64,000 nt of DNA from Neobacillus thermocopriae. Lineage in GTDB: Bacteria; Bacillota; Bacilli; Bacillales; Cytobacillaceae. Location: contig NZ_JAAIUV010000001.1 of NCBI RefSeq assembly GCF_010975035.1, positions 62,001-126,000 of the forward strand, given 5' to 3'. The notes beneath the pieces are model-generated. The model was not told the origin of the DNA and made no database searches. It was given only the letters and a program-made list of their open reading frames with translations. The translations under genes were made by a program, and so were the position numbers. This document shows, one piece after another, positions 36,816-44,154 of this stretch (position 1 is the stretch's first letter; each line of letters opens with the position of its first letter).

Positions 36816-37358
36816 TCAAATCTTTAATTTAGATTGATAAGCATTTAGGTTATCCTGAGTGATTCCAATATATCTTAATGTTATTTTCGGGTCACTGTGA
36901 TTCAACATTTGTTGCAGCACGGCCACATCTTTAAACTGTTTATAATGATGATAACCATAAGTTTTCCTAAAAGAGTGTGTGCCAATTCTTTCTAATCCAA
37001 ACTCTTTAGCTATTTCTTGTAATATGACATAGGCCATACCTCGAGTAATTGGTTTGTTTTTCCCATTCCGACTTTTAAAGAGATACTCATCTTTAGGTTT
37101 ACCCTTGCAATATTCTCTAACAGCTTTTTTTAGCTCCGGTGGCATTCGAACTTCCTTAAGCTTATTTGTCTTTCCCTCACGCAAAAATATACTCCAGCCT
37201 TCCACATCTTTAACTCGAAGCTTTAATAGATCTGATATTCTCATACCAGTGTTGATTCCGAATAGAAAAAGAATATAATTTCTTTCGCTGCGGACCTTAA
37301 GCCATTTCTTTATTTCTTGGATCAATTCCTTATCCCGAATCGGCTGCACTAAATTCAT
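36816..37358 (-). CDS. Second tyrosine recombinase (late-operon type)
   Basis: 180 residues, a bare catalytic domain. Arg40 (NTGMRISDLL), His128-x-x-Arg131 (GTHSFRKT), a later His154 and Tyr163 (LRYIG) form the complete active site; no N-terminal arm-binding domain. Such small recombinases beside ArpU-type regulators occur in many Bacillus/Listeria phages. Its stop is followed by the repeat array; overlap of 1 bp with the ArpU-like gene. Role probably not integration, as a full integrase is present. Confidence 0.9.
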   Translation of the reverse strand: MNLVQPIRDKELIQEIKKWLKVRSERNYILFLFGINTGMRISDLLKLRVKDVEGWSIFLREGKTNKLKEVRMPPELKKAVREYCKGKPKDEYLFKSRNGKNKPITRGMAYVILQEIAKEFGLERIGTHSFRKTYGYHHYKQFKDVAVLQQMLNHSDPKITLRYIGITQDNLNAYQSKLKI

Positions 37359-37807
37359 TAAGCCTTCACCTCGCTTTTTTTATAAACTTCAATTTTCAGT
37401 GCAAAAGCGAGTCGTAACATCCCTTGTCCTTTTATTTTATAATATTTAGTTTTCCCTACTCCTATTTCCATCATAATTTCCCGATCATAACCTAATTCAT
37501 TATGAAGCATATATTTTTTTATAATAATTTGACGTTCCTCTTCCTTTAAGGAATTGACTGCTTCATGGATCCAAGAAAGATAAGCGTCCCTTTCCTTTTC
37601 ATATTCAATTCTTTCGATTGCTGCTTCTTCTGTGCTGGAATGAAAGGCGTTTGTAGTTGATGGAGGTACTAAAGTATAAGAAGCTGTAACTTTTGGCATT
37701 AAAAAATTCGGAAGTGTAATCAAATAATCCCTATACTTATATAAAGCCTTTTCAACCCTTTTTTTTGTCGCTTTAAGATTTATTTTAGGTAAATGCTCGT
37801 TGTTCAT
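37358..37807 (-). CDS. ArpU-family late transcriptional regulator
   Basis: 149 residues. NLKATKKRVEKALYKYRDYL opens the family; the C-terminal half is a sigma-region-4-like helix-turn-helix (LKEEERQIIIKKYM, then GVGKTKYYKIKGQGMLRLAFAL). ArpU proteins activate late-gene expression. Directly upstream of the small recombinase and the late operon. Confidence 0.9.
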   Translation of the reverse strand: MNNEHLPKINLKATKKRVEKALYKYRDYLITLPNFLMPKVTASYTLVPPSTTNAFHSSTEEAAIERIEYEKERDAYLSWIHEAVNSLKEEERQIIIKKYMLHNELGYDREIMMEIGVGKTKYYKIKGQGMLRLAFALKIEVYKKSEVKA

Positions 37808-37850
37808 GTGATTCCCACCTTTTGTTTATCTTTTAGGACAAAATGATTTA

Positions 37851-38045
37851 TTATTGCCTCAAAGCTCCTCCCCTCCCTCTTTTCCAAGTTCGCATTCTCG
37901 TTCCCATCAGATCCTCCAAGTCTCTTTTTGATAAATTTTCGTTTTTCTTATTTTTCGGCTTCCTTTTAATCAATTTTTGATCATCCATGATATAGAAGTT
38001 GTTCTTTTTCGTCCATTTTTTTAGGCCTTGTTGTAATGTGTTCAA
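37851..38045 (-). CDS. Small basic phage protein
   Basis: 64 residues, strongly basic, TTG start after GGGAGG. The RKPKNKKNENLSKRDLEDLM middle is typical of short proteins that precede ArpU regulators in phages of this type. No known fold or function. Confidence 0.6.
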   Translation of the reverse strand: MNTLQQGLKKWTKKNNFYIMDDQKLIKRKPKNKKNENLSKRDLEDLMGTRMRTWKRGRGGALRQ

Positions 38046-38072
38046 TATCGATTCCTCCCCTCAAATGAAAAA

Positions 38073-38135
38073 GGACACTGATAAAACAGCAAAATATGCC
38101 ATTTAATCAGTGTCCTCACGCTCTCGGTCTTGGAC
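38073..38135 (-). terminator. Hairpin module H1, after the antirepressor
   Basis: On the minus strand, just after the antirepressor stop, GTCCAAGACCGAGAG leads into GGACACTGAT / ATCAGTGTCC (10 bp plus A/T pairs, loop about 20) and five T. Intrinsic terminator with a leader resembling that of H2. Confidence 0.75.
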
Positions 38136-38852
38136 TTATGAAACTGCTTTTTCGAGTAGTAATTTAAACGTCTCTTTACCTTTTGGAGTTATTAGAGTTT
38201 GAACATCAGCTTTACCGTTACGTTCAAATTCCTTTAACTTAAATAATTCAGGAACATATTTTCCATAAGGTTTTAATTTATTTCTTTGGTCCCTATAAAT
38301 AAAACCATTTTCTAATAACCAATTGATAAAAGTTCTTTGTCCAATTTCTAATTCCTTCGCTGTATCTCTAAAATTTGTTAACAAATTACGATCCACCAAT
38401 CTATCAAAATAATCTGCTTTAGGCTGCATGATAGCAATCTGTTCATTTTGCTTGCGAACGGTTTCTAAAGTTGCCCGAAACATAAGTTTTGTTTGTTCGT
38501 CAGCATACGGCAGATAAGTTTGGATAAACATTTCTTCATTTCCTACATAACCGCCCGTTTTCCTTATTGTCGGGAGGACTTCATTGGTAACCCATTTTTT
38601 AAATTTCTTTGCCTCTGGTTTTCGGCTTGTCAGAATTAAGGAGTATAACCCGGATTCGTTAACAAGCCATGTTTCCCGATTTTGACCTGATAGGAATATT
38701 GTTCCTAGCAGCTTTTCATCATCATCCAAGCGTTCGACAGCTTTACTTACCTGGCTATGATCTAAGATTTCGCAAATATCTTTTGCAACAAACCAGACTG
38801 AATTATTCATTTCAACCGTCCGGACTTGCTTTTGTTCATAGATAAAATTCAC
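38136..38852 (-). CDS. Phage antirepressor, BRO-N plus KilA-C
   Basis: 238 residues from GTG at 38852, preceded by GGAGGTGG; the longer TTG frame runs through a terminator-like hairpin and is rejected. Residues 1-100 are a BRO-N domain (VRTVEMNNSVWFVAKDICEIL, ESGLYSLILTSRKPEAKKFKKWV); 125-235 a KilA-C/ANT-type domain. It probably modulates the lytic switch. The hairpins on either side suggest control by attenuation. Confidence 0.92.
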   Translation of the reverse strand: MNFIYEQKQVRTVEMNNSVWFVAKDICEILDHSQVSKAVERLDDDEKLLGTIFLSGQNRETWLVNESGLYSLILTSRKPEAKKFKKWVTNEVLPTIRKTGGYVGNEEMFIQTYLPYADEQTKLMFRATLETVRKQNEQIAIMQPKADYFDRLVDRNLLTNFRDTAKELEIGQRTFINWLLENGFIYRDQRNKLKPYGKYVPELFKLKEFERNGKADVQTLITPKGKETFKLLLEKAVS

Positions 38853-38876
38853 AAATACCCCACCTCCACAAAAAAA

Positions 38877-38940
38877 GGACACCAATTACCAGCTATGCTG
38901 AATAATCGGCGTCCTCAGGCTTTCCTATCTTGGACATATT
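38877..38940 (-). terminator. Hairpin module H2, leader of the antirepressor
   Basis: GTCCAAGA, then GGACGCCGATT / AATTGGTGTCC (11 bp with G-U pairs) and seven T, ending about 25 bases before the antirepressor start. A terminator in the leader, so the gene is either separately promoted or controlled by attenuation. Confidence 0.7.
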
Positions 38941-39403
38941 TTATTAATTCAATTATACATTTTTTTGATTAATTCAGCTAGAAAATATTAACTTTTTTGG
39001 ATAACTTTCATCGGAATCCGTATTATTCCATTGGATAAAAAGTAAAAGAGTTTTTTTTCATGTGTTTTTGTCTCACCTCCTAAAAAGCAAAGAAAAAACC
39101 CCGAGATATTATAAGAAATACAAAATATAGCATTTCTTATAATTATCTCGGGGTCGTCCCGTTCGCTATTAATTATTTATGGGTATATTTTAGAGTATTT
39201 GGATTATATGGTCAATAGTTTATCTGGGAATTAATATATTTGTTTATTTGCTTATGTAGTACTATTAATTTAGTAATATTTAGTGAGGAAGTAAAAATTT
39301 TTTTATTGAAAATATAGTGAAGAAGTGGTTAGCCGATAAGTATAAATCAATAATTATAGACAAATAAAATAGTTGTTTAAAAAATAATAAAGTAGTTTAA
39401 TTA
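38941..39403 (-). other. Long non-coding leader region with hairpin H3
   Basis: No open frame with a credible start. It contains a 21-bp near-perfect stem at 39099-39153 (CCCCGAGATAATTATAAGAAAT arm) with a T6 tail on the minus strand, followed by a TAGGAGGTGAG sequence that starts no sizeable frame. The rest is A/T-rich. It may include the promoter and leader of the antirepressor. Confidence 0.55.
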
Positions 39404-39553
39404 TTAAACCGTTTCTTTGCTTTCATGACCACAATCGTTACATTTTAAAGTTTGGAAAATGGCATTTGTTTGAGCATTCGCAATAGGTTCACCTTTTTTA
39501 ATATTGTAAGAACCACATTTTGTACATTCAATTGCATAACCTGTTTTTTTCAT
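39404..39553 (-). CDS. Small zinc-ribbon protein
   Basis: 49 residues. ATG at 39553 follows TTGGAGG, better than the upstream start. Two Cys-x2-Cys knuckles (ECTKCGSYN and KCNDCGHE) form a zinc ribbon. Unknown role in the early region. Confidence 0.7.
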   Translation of the reverse strand: MKKTGYAIECTKCGSYNIKKGEPIANAQTNAIFQTLKCNDCGHESKETV

Positions 39554-39711
39554 AATTTCCTCCAATAGAATATCATTTTTAAATAACTTTATTTTTAATT
39601 GTTTCAAATTTACAGCGTAGTTTTAAGGGTTTGAACCTATGTTTTTAAATGACTTTATTATTTATCTACAATAATATCGATAAACAAATATTTTGAAATA
39701 TAAAAAGAGAC

Positions 39712-39741
39712 GTCCAGAAATTAATATTACGAGTTCTGGAC
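39712..39741 (-). terminator. Hairpin module H4
   Basis: GTCCAGAA / TTCTGGAC stem, followed within a few bases by five T on the minus strand. It lies just after the stop of the 163-residue gene and is preceded by CGTAGTTTATGGGGCTGT, which resembles the leader of H5. Confidence 0.65.
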
Positions 39742-39752
39742 AGCCCCATAAA

Positions 39753-40244
39753 CTACGCATTAACTTTTTCCCAAGAAATTGGGGTGAAAATTGTTTCTCC
39801 TCTTAATTTATCTTTAATATATACATAAACACCTTTTCCTAAATCACCGAAGAGTCCATATACCTTCCAATCACATATTTTTCCCTTTGATATTTCTTCA
39901 CCACTGTTACACTCGTAAGGGTTTGTTGAAATACCACCACAAGAAGCGCATCGAAATTTTTTATCTCCTATCGCTTGATACAATTCATCAACCGTTTCAA
40001 AAACTATAACTTTATCAGCTTTGAAAGAAGGTTGATTTGCTTCTTGATAGTAATTAATTGCACTATAAGTTCTGTCTTTTTCCCAAGCTTCGAGAATTTC
40101 TTTTTGTGGCATTTTTAATGCATTTGAGTATTCCTGTAATTTATTTCTTAGATATTTTTCAAGTTCTTCTGCTCTCTGTTCTCCTAATTCTCCGCTCCAA
40201 GAATTTCGCGCATCTTCTTTTAATTTCTTAATTATTTGTTCCAT
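39753..40244 (-). CDS. Zinc-finger-containing phage protein
   Basis: 163 residues, ATG at 40244 after AAAGGAG. The N-terminal half is helical (QIIKKLKEDARNSWSGELGE); the C-terminal part has CASCGGISTNPYECNSGE and a later Cys, a probable zinc site. Function unknown. Separated from the upstream gene by 60 bp. Confidence 0.65.
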   Translation of the reverse strand: MEQIIKKLKEDARNSWSGELGEQRAEELEKYLRNKLQEYSNALKMPQKEILEAWEKDRTYSAINYYQEANQPSFKADKVIVFETVDELYQAIGDKKFRCASCGGISTNPYECNSGEEISKGKICDWKVYGLFGDLGKGVYVYIKDKLRGETIFTPISWEKVNA

Positions 40245-40303
40245 TTTTATTACTCCTTTGATCACCATTTGTTTCAAATTCGTATTATCTTCGTACTACG
40301 ACA

Positions 40304-40513
40304 CTAAACAATTTTGTCGAATCTGTTTTCCCAATCAATAACTTTAAAATTATAGTCTGTATTGGGTACACGTTTTCTACCCCAAATGCTACTTATATCG
40401 ACCCAACTTTTATCTTTTGCAACTCTTGTCACCCTAGCGGTGTTTAGCTGAGTTGGAAATTCTCCTAAATCAGATATAAACATAATAATGTCACCTTTTT
40501 TAACCTCAATCAC
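40304..40513 (-). CDS. Small protein, SH3/Tudor-like beta pattern
   Basis: 69 residues; GTG start after AAGGAGG. IEVKKGDIIMFISDLGEF and TARVTRVAKDKSWVDISSIW make an all-beta small barrel pattern. No known function. Confidence 0.6.
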   Translation of the reverse strand: MIEVKKGDIIMFISDLGEFPTQLNTARVTRVAKDKSWVDISSIWGRKRVPNTDYNFKVIDWENRFDKIV

Positions 40514-40565
40514 AATATAACCTCCTTACTACGCTTTTTGTTTGTATTGCGTGTGTTTATTGAAT

Positions 40566-40736
40566 TTAAGTGCTAAGCCAGGTGTCTAATATTTCTGACA
40601 CAACCTCTTCTAAAGTGAATTTTCCGTCATTAGCTATTTGCTGCAATTGATCCCAATGTCCGGAGGAAAGTGAAATTTTTAATTCTTTTGTTTCAGTTTC
40701 TTGAAGCAAGGAAAGCTGCTTTTCCTCTCTATCCAT
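40566..40736 (-). CDS. Small ribbon-helix-helix-like protein
   Basis: 56 residues; ATG at 40736 after AGGAG. KELKISLSSGHWDQLQQIANDGKFTLEEVVSEILDTWL has the strand-helix-helix pattern of small DNA-binding proteins. Probable regulator of nearby genes; not recognised further. Confidence 0.55.
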   Translation of the reverse strand: MDREEKQLSLLQETETKELKISLSSGHWDQLQQIANDGKFTLEEVVSEILDTWLST

Positions 40737-40768
40737 TTCACCACTCCTATTGCTCATTTTGGTTCAAC

Positions 40769-40861
40769 TTAATTAAGAATCACCCATATAAAAAACAGTG
40801 TAATTGCTCCTGCTATTACAATTTGTATGAGTACCGTTATAAAGTCTTTTTCTTTATCCAT
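40769..40861 (-). CDS. Single-pass membrane micropeptide
   Basis: 30 residues. ATG follows AAGGT at a good distance. Charged N-terminus MDKEKD followed by one membrane helix (VLIQIVIAGAITLFFIWVIL). It is 8 codons from the small RHH-like gene upstream boundary and could be a small regulatory membrane peptide or a toxin-like element. Confidence 0.5.
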   Translation of the reverse strand: MDKEKDFITVLIQIVIAGAITLFFIWVILN

Positions 40862-40973
40862 TTGATTCTACCTTCATCATCAATTTGTGTCTTTGCTTCA
40901 AAATGTGCACTAACTCATTTCGTGAGTGAACCCACATTTTTTACAGGAATATAAACAGGAAAGCCAATGTATA

Positions 40974-41327
40974 TTACTCGAATAAACCAAATATCTTTTG
41001 TGGAACAATCCACAATAAATTTTTTTCAGCTTCGGGAAATCCTTTTGTAACAAACCCATAAAAGCCACCTCTTCTATTTGAAATTTTGTCCTCCCTGGCT
41101 AAGTGAAACAAAGCAAGGAATATTTCATCTGGATCTCTGCCAAATCGTTCTGTAATCCGTTCGAAACTTGCTCCAGATTCCCACATTTTCTCTAGTAATA
41201 ATAATTCTGGCTCGTCCCACAAAAAGTCCAAGTCCTCACAAACTATTACTCTATTTTTTCGAGGTTCCCTTATTGGGGTGCGTTTGATTTTCCTGCTATA
41301 ATTAGTAGTGTTAAGAAAAATACCCAC
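40974..41327 (-). CDS. Phage protein of unknown function, helix-turn-helix-like
   Basis: 117 residues. The internal GTG at 41327 is better placed relative to AAAGGAG than the one at 41336. LWDEPELLLLEKMWESGASFERITERFGRDPDEIFLALFHLAREDKI reads as a helix-turn-helix of the type found in phage regulators. It could be a transcription factor of the early region; not assigned. Confidence 0.6.
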   Translation of the reverse strand: MGIFLNTTNYSRKIKRTPIREPRKNRVIVCEDLDFLWDEPELLLLEKMWESGASFERITERFGRDPDEIFLALFHLAREDKISNRRGGFYGFVTKGFPEAEKNLLWIVPQKIFGLFE

Positions 41328-41369
41328 ACTTTTCACTCCTTTGCAATATTTCTAAGTCAACTTATCCAT

Positions 41370-41411
41370 GGGACTGAAGGATCAGTCCCACAGCCCTCTC
41401 AAACTACGTCC
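41370..41411 (-). other. Hairpin module H5
   Basis: GGACGTAGTTTGAGAGGGCTGT leader (shown without its full length) precedes GGGACTGA / TCAGTCCC with AGGA-type loop. Related leader at H4. No T run, so not a plain terminator. Confidence 0.5.
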
Positions 41412-41443
41412 AATATCTTGCTATATATTTAGCCAAATCCTTT

Positions 41444-41725
41444 TTATGAAATTTCTGATTCTTCACGAACCTGTTCAGCTATTGCACTTGCTACAGCAGC
41501 AACATGAATTAACTCTTTGTATAGGTTTTGTGCATCGGTAGGTTTACCCCATCCCCAGTTTTTTTGCATAGCCTGGGCTACTTCCCCAACTTCTTCAACT
41601 AAAATCGCTAACCAAGCACCATAAGTATGTCTTTGAATTCCCCATTTTTCGTTTTGTCTTATTCTTTCTAAATACACTTCTTTATTGATTTCATTCATTA
41701 ATTCTTCGTATTCCTCATGCATCAT
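41444..41725 (-). CDS. MazG-like nucleotide pyrophosphohydrolase
   Basis: 93 residues. The helical core with EVYLERIRQNEKWGIQRHTYGAWLAILVEEVGEVAQAM has the E-x-G-E-type metal ligands (ILVEEVGEVAQA) of MazG-like/dUTPase-like enzymes. May hydrolyse nucleotide triphosphates or (p)ppGpp during phage growth. ATG after TGGAGGG. Confidence 0.78.
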   Translation of the reverse strand: MMHEEYEELMNEINKEVYLERIRQNEKWGIQRHTYGAWLAILVEEVGEVAQAMQKNWGWGKPTDAQNLYKELIHVAAVASAIAEQVREESEIS

Positions 41726-41805
41726 CTTAGAAAACCCTCCATTTTAAGCCTCGCAGCAATTATATGATTGGTCCTAAAATCATCTTTTGCTTTTCCTACT
41801 CGGAG

Positions 41806-41851
41806 GGATGGTATCCTTTGTACCACCGATCAACTTTAAAAGGTACCATCC
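41806..41851 (-). other. Hairpin upstream of the MazG-like gene
   Basis: GGATGGTA / TACCATCC with a 30-base loop (further A/T pairs possible). It lies between the xtrA-like and MazG-like genes. No T run on the minus strand. Confidence 0.45.
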
Positions 41852-41875
41852 GTTTGTTATCTTTAAGTTAGAAAT

Positions 41876-42085
41876 TTAAAACAACTCGCTTTCCTCAAAG
41901 CGAATTCTTGCTGTTTTACCTTTTGCCGTTTCGATTATAGTGAAACCATGTTCAACAGCCTCGCATATTTTGGCCTTACCTTGATGGCCGTCCAAAACAA
42001 CAATGAGTACTTTCCCTGGTTCGATTTGTTGCTGGATTGACATATTACTAGAATCAATTAGTAAATCTTTTGATCTTCTTGCCAT
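41876..42085 (-). CDS. XtrA-like phage protein
   Basis: 69 residues from ATG 42085 after GAGGTG. The C-terminal beta part VLIVVLDGHQGKAKICEAVEHGFTIIETAKGKTARIRF follows XtrA/YqaO proteins of Bacillus prophages such as PBSX and skin, whose role is not known. Confidence 0.7.
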   Translation of the reverse strand: MARRSKDLLIDSSNMSIQQQIEPGKVLIVVLDGHQGKAKICEAVEHGFTIIETAKGKTARIRFEESELF

Positions 42086-42101
42086 TTTGAACACCTCGAT
42101 A

Positions 42102-42168
42102 TGGTATAATTAAGGTGTCTTTATGTTGGGTTTTGCCGGGCATTAATGTGCCTGGCATTTTATTTTTT
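42102..42168 (+). ncRNA. Candidate short plus-strand transcript
   Basis: Extended -10 TGGTATAAT at 42102-42110 and, about 30 bases downstream, a GCCGGGC / GCCTGGC hairpin followed by ATTTTATTTTTT, a good plus-strand terminator. The resulting RNA would be about 50 nt and antisense to the end of the 57-residue minus-strand gene. No clear -35 is visible. Inferred from sequence only. Confidence 0.4.
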
Positions 42169-42333
42169 GAAATAAGGAATAGCTACTTTTTCTTGGCCTT
42201 TATGAATTTCTGCAATAATTGGATAATCGGTCCCCAATCTTCGTTTCCATTCTCTTAATGCGTTTACCTCTTCGATTTTGCAGAGCTTGTGTAGCTGATA
42301 AAATGACATCATCCGAAGATTGCATTGATTCAT
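42160..42333 (-). CDS. 57-residue phage protein overlapping another frame
   Basis: ATG at 42333 with GGGAGGAG seven bases upstream. REWKRRLGTDYPIIAEIHKG and the end EKVAIPYFKK look like a real protein, more than the overlapping 62-codon frame does. It overlaps the 3' half of the upstream gene in another frame. Function unknown. Confidence 0.6.
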   Translation of the reverse strand: MNQCNLRMMSFYQLHKLCKIEEVNALREWKRRLGTDYPIIAEIHKGQEKVAIPYFKK

Positions 42334-42388
42334 CCAAATACTCCTCCCTGATCACTTTTCTTTGCCATGCTAACTGTTCGTTAACCAT
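42200..42388 (-). CDS. 62-residue phage protein overlapping another frame
   Basis: ATG directly after AGGAGGAAAA. VNEQLAWQRKVIREEYLDES reads as helix; the C-terminal half (NRRGKRIKRMETKIGDRLSN) overlaps the 57-residue gene in another frame. Either both are made or one frame is a relic of a frameshift. Product unknown. Confidence 0.45.
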   Translation of the reverse strand: MVNEQLAWQRKVIREEYLDESMQSSDDVILSATQALQNRRGKRIKRMETKIGDRLSNYCRNS

Positions 42389-42626
42389 TTTTCCTCCTGT
42401 TCTGAGGCCATCTCCAATCTATTACTCTTTGAGGTTTGCTTTTTAGCCCCTTTTTCTTAGTATTGTTCCTGTAATTCTCTAACTCTTCTGCCGTAAGGAA
42501 AGAGACCTGTACAGGAGCTGACACTGAAAATAGGTCGTGCTTCTTTTCGCATGTAGGTGTGCAAAACATCACCTCGTCTGAAATGATTTGAAAAGTTTTC
42601 CCACAATTGCAGCATTGACTAATCAT
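42381..42626 (-). CDS. Small zinc-finger phage protein
   Basis: 81 residues from ATG 42626 after GGGAGA. CCNCGKTFQIISDEVMFCTPTCEKKH is a Cys4 zinc knuckle; the rest is basic and lacks a known fold. Overlaps the next gene by 8 bp. Confidence 0.65.
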   Translation of the reverse strand: MISQCCNCGKTFQIISDEVMFCTPTCEKKHDLFSVSAPVQVSFLTAEELENYRNNTKKKGLKSKPQRVIDWRWPQNRRKNG

Positions 42627-42640
42627 TAACATCTCTCCCA

Positions 42641-42811
42641 TCAAGCCTCTTTACGGCATTTCTTGATTCGCATATCTATGTAAATGCGTTCTAATTCCAC
42701 TAGAGGTAGTTCATATAGTTGACGTCCATCTTCATGCTTCATGTAACCAAATTCAATTAAATCCCGTATGATACGGCTTTTCCTTTTTTCAACAGCCTCT
42801 CTAAGTTGCAT
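42641..42811 (-). CDS. Fur-regulated-basic-protein-like small protein
   Basis: 56 residues; ATG at 42811 after TAGGAGGG. AVEKRKSRIIRDLIEFGYMKHEDGRQLYELPLVELERIY follows the FbpA-type (Fur-regulated basic protein) pattern of Bacillus, and similar small proteins occur in prophages. Whether it has any link to iron cannot be told. Confidence 0.7.
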   Translation of the reverse strand: MQLREAVEKRKSRIIRDLIEFGYMKHEDGRQLYELPLVELERIYIDMRIKKCRKEA

Positions 42812-42824
42812 AATTCTTTCCCTC

Positions 42825-43721
42825 CTAAGTTTCAATGCCGTCTATGGCTTTAAACAGTTCATCAATTTCCCTCTTTTTTGCTTCAAAATCTTGGGATACT
42901 TTTTGTTTTTTTGGTTGTTGTGATGTGTATGGATCATCATCCCACCAATCAGGAAGTAATTCCTGTCGATTCGATTTGCTAGATTTTTTAGGCTTATCTC
43001 TCTGCTTGGCCTTAGCCTCTTTGAAAGCTAGCAAGGCAGCATGAACTTGTTCAACAGTTGTATATTTTTTATCCGCCCAATTTCTAAGGATTCGCTCCAC
43101 ATAGGTCCAATTTTTAGCCCCGTACTCTACTGCTATTTTCATAGCCTCTAAAACTAGTTCAGGTGATAAATCATCACACCATTGGCCAATTTTTTCAGAT
43201 AAATAACCTCCGATGGTTCCAAAGCCATTTTCTTCAAAAAATCGGAATGGATTTTCTTTTTGCGCGGGCGCTTCTTTTTCTTCTTCTTTTTTCTTTGTAG
43301 TATTCTCTGTAGTATTCTCTGGTAATGGCGTGTTCAAGTTGACCACTTCCTCTGTCCAATCTGAACACTCCGTCTGTTCATTTTGAACAGGTGGTCTGCT
43401 CATATCTTCAAGAAGTTCATAGTTAAGCCGATACCATTTGGTGTTATCGATTTTCATTTTGTTGTATTTCCCTATAATGATTAAATTCGCTTTTTCAAGC
43501 TTAGTGATTATCCTTCTAATTGTACTGACTGACCAAAATGGAAATTGCTCTTGCCAGTCTTCGTAAGTGTTATAAACCCATTTGTGATTATCACGAATGT
43601 TGTTGCTTTCCTTTAACCAGTAATGCAGTTGTTGAATGAAAATCGCCTCATTTAGACCAACTTTTGTTGCTAATGAAGGAAGCACTAATATTGGACTTTC
43701 ATCTAGTAAGAGCTTGCTCAT
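42825..43721 (-). CDS. Phage replication protein, DnaD-type
   Basis: 298 residues. N-terminal winged helix (residues 15-115, LATKVGLNEAIFIQQLHYWLKES through IRRIITKLEKANLI), a linker rich in Lys/Glu, and a DnaD C-terminal domain at about 165-225 (FFEENGFGTIGGYLSEKIGQWCDD and YGAKNWTYVERILRNW, the YxxxIL motif). It loads the host helicase at the phage origin. No separate DnaC-like loader follows, so the host loader is probably used. Confidence 0.9.
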   Translation of the reverse strand: MSKLLLDESPILVLPSLATKVGLNEAIFIQQLHYWLKESNNIRDNHKWVYNTYEDWQEQFPFWSVSTIRRIITKLEKANLIIIGKYNKMKIDNTKWYRLNYELLEDMSRPPVQNEQTECSDWTEEVVNLNTPLPENTTENTTKKKEEEKEAPAQKENPFRFFEENGFGTIGGYLSEKIGQWCDDLSPELVLEAMKIAVEYGAKNWTYVERILRNWADKKYTTVEQVHAALLAFKEAKAKQRDKPKKSSKSNRQELLPDWWDDDPYTSQQPKKQKVSQDFEAKKREIDELFKAIDGIET

Positions 43722-43918
43722 TTTCTTCTCCTCCTCTCTCTGGATTCATCAACCCGATCACAAATGGCAAACGAACCCTCCAAACGGATAAACCTATAAT
43801 TTGGATAACGAATTAAATATTTTTGGACCATAGATAGAAAGTTATTTTCCGTCACGTTTGGCTTCTCTTTCAGGATTCGTTCCGGCAACAATACCCTGCA
43901 GCGTGTGTAGTTAAGCAA
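43718..43918 (-). CDS. Small phage protein upstream of replication gene
   Basis: Up to 66 residues; the exact start is unclear (TTG at 43918, or GTG at about 43855). NFLSMVQKYLIRYPNYRFIRLEGSFAICDR is protein-like. Its 4-bp overlap with the DnaD-type gene suggests translational coupling. Unknown. Confidence 0.5.
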   Translation of the reverse strand: MLNYTRCRVLLPERILKEKPNVTENNFLSMVQKYLIRYPNYRFIRLEGSFAICDRVDESRERRRRK

Positions 43919-43924
43919 GCTGTA

Positions 43925-44095
43925 CTATGCCTCTATAAAAATATGAACTTGGTGCAATTTATTTTGAGGCAATTCGTTCCTTATGCCCTCTGCTTTCTTC
44001 TGGCATTCTGAAACACTATCAGCAAGAACAAACGCTTTATGTATTGTGAGAAAGTTGTCGTTAATTCTTAAAGCAAAATCAACTTCAAATAACAT
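43925..44095 (-). CDS. Small phage protein, unknown
   Basis: 56 residues from ATG 44095 after AGGGTGG. MLFEVDFALRINDNFLTIHKAFVLADS looks like a beta-helix mini-fold of the type found near DnaD-like genes. Function unknown. Confidence 0.55.
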   Translation of the reverse strand: MLFEVDFALRINDNFLTIHKAFVLADSVSECQKKAEGIRNELPQNKLHQVHIFIEA

Positions 44096-44121
44096 CAATA
44101 CCACCCTTCTAGTTCTCATTT

Positions 44122-44130
44122 GGTATAATC
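44122..44130 (+). promoter_or_regulatory. Extended -10 promoter, plus strand
   Basis: TGGTATAAT, 25 bp before the start of the lone plus-strand gene. No -35 consensus, as expected for an extended -10. The same nine bases are found at 42102-42110. Confidence 0.55.
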
Positions 44131-44154
44131 CTCCATAGAAAGGAGGTGCCTACC

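Noticed and set aside
39099..39153. Possible CRISPR-like repeat because of the long palindrome
   Set aside because: One copy only, with a T run; it is a terminator-type hairpin.
40854..40937. 27-codon minus-strand frame (MWVHSRNELVHILKQ) ending in the next gene's start
   Set aside because: Weak ribosome site and no recognised relatives; not enough to annotate.
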